Origin: Candolleomyces eurysporus
Taxonomy: Eukaryota > Basidiomycota > Agaricomycetes > Agaricales > Psathyrellaceae
NCBI GenBank assembly: GCA_027579435.1
Contig: JANBPK010000747.1
Span: forward strand, 1 to 64,000
DNA length: 64,000 bases
Reading direction: 5' to 3'
Shown piece after piece: positions 62,601 to 64,000 of this stretch. The position numbers and the translations under genes were made by a program. Position 1 is the stretch's first letter; the number at the start of each line of letters is the position of its first letter. The notes beneath the pieces were generated by a model. It was not told the origin of the DNA. It ran no database searches and saw only the letters and a program-made list of their open reading frames with translations.

Positions 62601-63433
62601 CTGCGCACAAGGATATTCTCAAGCTTGAGTTCTCTTCACGTTGAAGGGTGACCTAGACAAAGTTGAAAAAAAAANGAACGTACGTGATTGACGATATGGT
62701 AAGAATCAAAATCGCTGCAAATCGGATTGTGACCTAAGCTGGAACTTGTAGCGGGTACGTATCGAAGGGTGATTCGAAGGTTCGGCGTTGGAAAGTGTGC
62801 TCTGGTAGGAAAGGGAGGAGTCCGCATAATATATTTGATGATCGTCGATTCCGACCTGTTCATAGTGAGCCTTGCAGTATACGTACAACCAGTGCTGCAC
62901 CGGCTAGCTAGGGGGTGAGATTATTGCTGGAGCCGTGCAATCTGCTCAAGCATGGTCATCCAAAACAACGACAGCATGCTGAGGCTTTTGGAACGACAAT
63001 TGAGAGGGAAGCGAAGATGATTTGCAACACCATGAGAGGAGGATGAAGAACGGAATAGCCTGCCCTTCTTCACAAAACTCCCGAAGTATTTTTGTGCCCT
63101 CCTCGGTTTTCCGCCCAGTACCGTTGACGCTGTACCCGTTTTCAACAAGGTTGTGGACGACCCAGATGGGTATGCACCCGTTGGCACCTGTATGCGTCGT
63201 CGGTATTCTGTGTGCTCTGCTCACCACTGTTTTGAGTCGCCATGCTGATAGCTGAACACCTTGTCCGCGCCGTGCAGTTCGCTTAATCGGTCGGACACCG
63301 CCAAAGTATAGAAACACAACTACAGAGTCCATACGACGCATTCACAGTACTATACATCAACAGACATATATCGCTAGCAAGCCCGCATTGAGGGCCTTGA
63401 ATTCATACATTTGACTGTTTGACAACCCGTCAC
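59661..63433. other. Gene-poor region
   Basis: About 3.8 kb without a gene that I can support. The longer frames (174 codons to 60275, 131 codons minus at 62946-63341) are low in motif content, Ser-rich or antisense-like, and do not splice into sensible products. Single N at 60270 and 62675. No terminal repeats of a transposon found. Confidence 0.4.
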
Positions 63434-64000
63434 CTAAGCAGCAGCAGCCTGGGTCCTGAGAGCAGCGACATCACCCTTCTTGAGGGCCCCGTAAACCGCT
63501 TCCTTGTTGGCCTCGGTGATCTTGGCGACCTGTTCTTTGCCGGTCTCGTCGACGAATCCGAAGCTGTCGGGTTCGACGCAGTCGGTAGAGCTGGATTCGG
63601 AAGCAGCAGCCGCAATACGGGAGCTGCTACGCCAATTCCCGGAGAGCACTATTAGCGTGATAAGAAATCCAATGGTAAGTGCATTGATCAACGAGACTAC
63701 TCCGGTAGTAGTAACGTACTAGCGAAGCTTCCAGGGACGCATCCGGAAGAAGAGCTTCGGACCGAGAGAGGCGGCTGGCAGTTTTGGCCTCCCCAGCCGG
63801 AGAAGTCACTGTATCGTTGTCAGCAAGAGATCGAATAAGAAAACGAGATACGATGAAATGACGAAGAGGAAGACTCACGCCACCCCAGCGGTGCTGGTCA
63901 GCTGGATCGAGGCAGCAGGGCTCGAGGACGAGAAGCAGCAAACTCCAGCAGGGAGATTGCCACACTGGAGGAAGCCCCCAGAGCAGTTGGGAGTGGGCCA
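63434..64000 (-). CDS. Cysteine-rich protein, probably secreted, 5' partial
   Basis: Three exons on the minus strand are visible (64000-63879, 63808-63720, 63648-63434), with phases in agreement; the start lies beyond the window. The visible part opens with PNCSGGFLQCGNLPAGVCCF and a Ser/Thr-rich stretch, then ADFSGWGGQNCQPPL, SSSSGCVPGSFAMLSGNWRS, and ends with STDCVEPDSFGFVDETGKEQ and a helical KEAVYGALKKGDVAALR. The even spacing of Cys (NC, QC, VCC, NC, GC, DC) suggests disulfides of an extracellular protein. No family recognised; no signal peptide is visible because the 5' end is missing. The stop is at 63434. Confidence 0.65.

Noticed and set aside
62946..63341. 131-codon minus-strand frame.
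   Set aside because: No recognisable motif; overlapping frames on both strands are equally open, so there is no coding evidence.

Overview
The window is nuclear DNA of a mushroom-forming basidiomycete (Agaricomycetes). Evidence: many introns of about 48-85 bases with GT-AG (twice GC-AG) borders, gene spacing of 0.3-3 kb, and protein families typical of that group (F-box, BTB/POZ, UbiA-type prenyltransferases, multi-transmembrane orphan proteins, secreted GMC oxidases, P450s). No organelle, plasmid, virus or prokaryotic signature was seen. Gene models were spliced by hand from reading frame, phase and splice sites. Where I give an amino-acid length, the exon lengths sum to a multiple of three.

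Layout. 1-6246: a large Ser/Thr/Ala-rich then coiled-coil protein of unknown function, 5' partial, with two frame breaks. 6960-8912: F-box protein. 10.2-14.0 kb: a tandem pair of multi-transmembrane proteins whose promoter also exists in an extra copy. 14-19.7 kb: gene-poor, with one doubtful gene, a coding relic and a telomere-like tract. 19733-20791: UbiA-type prenyltransferase. 22617-24161: orphan protein with an N-terminal repeat. 24531-26453 (minus): metacaspase with an acidic prodomain. 27349-30159: nine-exon orphan protein. 31015-32165: small secreted protein.

32.5-46.2 kb holds five consecutive metabolic genes: P450 (minus), wax-synthase-like MBOAT acyltransferase (plus), secreted GMC oxidoreductase (minus), second P450 (minus) and aldo-keto reductase (plus). 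Each P450 shares a divergent promoter region with the plus-strand gene beside it. I read this as a candidate specialised-metabolite cluster; the nearest possible backbone enzyme is the UbiA protein 12 kb away. Single ambiguous bases (N) are concentrated in 32-49 kb, which suggests haplotype polymorphism or poor consensus exactly there.

46.8-50.3 kb: three BTB/POZ paralogues (two minus, one plus), with a decayed fourth at 59.4 kb. 51.1-56.3 kb: two THEM6-like thioesterase-fold paralogues with identical exon layout and a shared promoter block. 58.1-58.7 kb (minus): secreted SnoaL/NTF2-like protein. 63434-64000 (minus): end of a cysteine-rich secreted protein leaving the window. The remaining stretches show no supportable genes. 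No tRNA, rRNA, CRISPR array or intact transposon was found.
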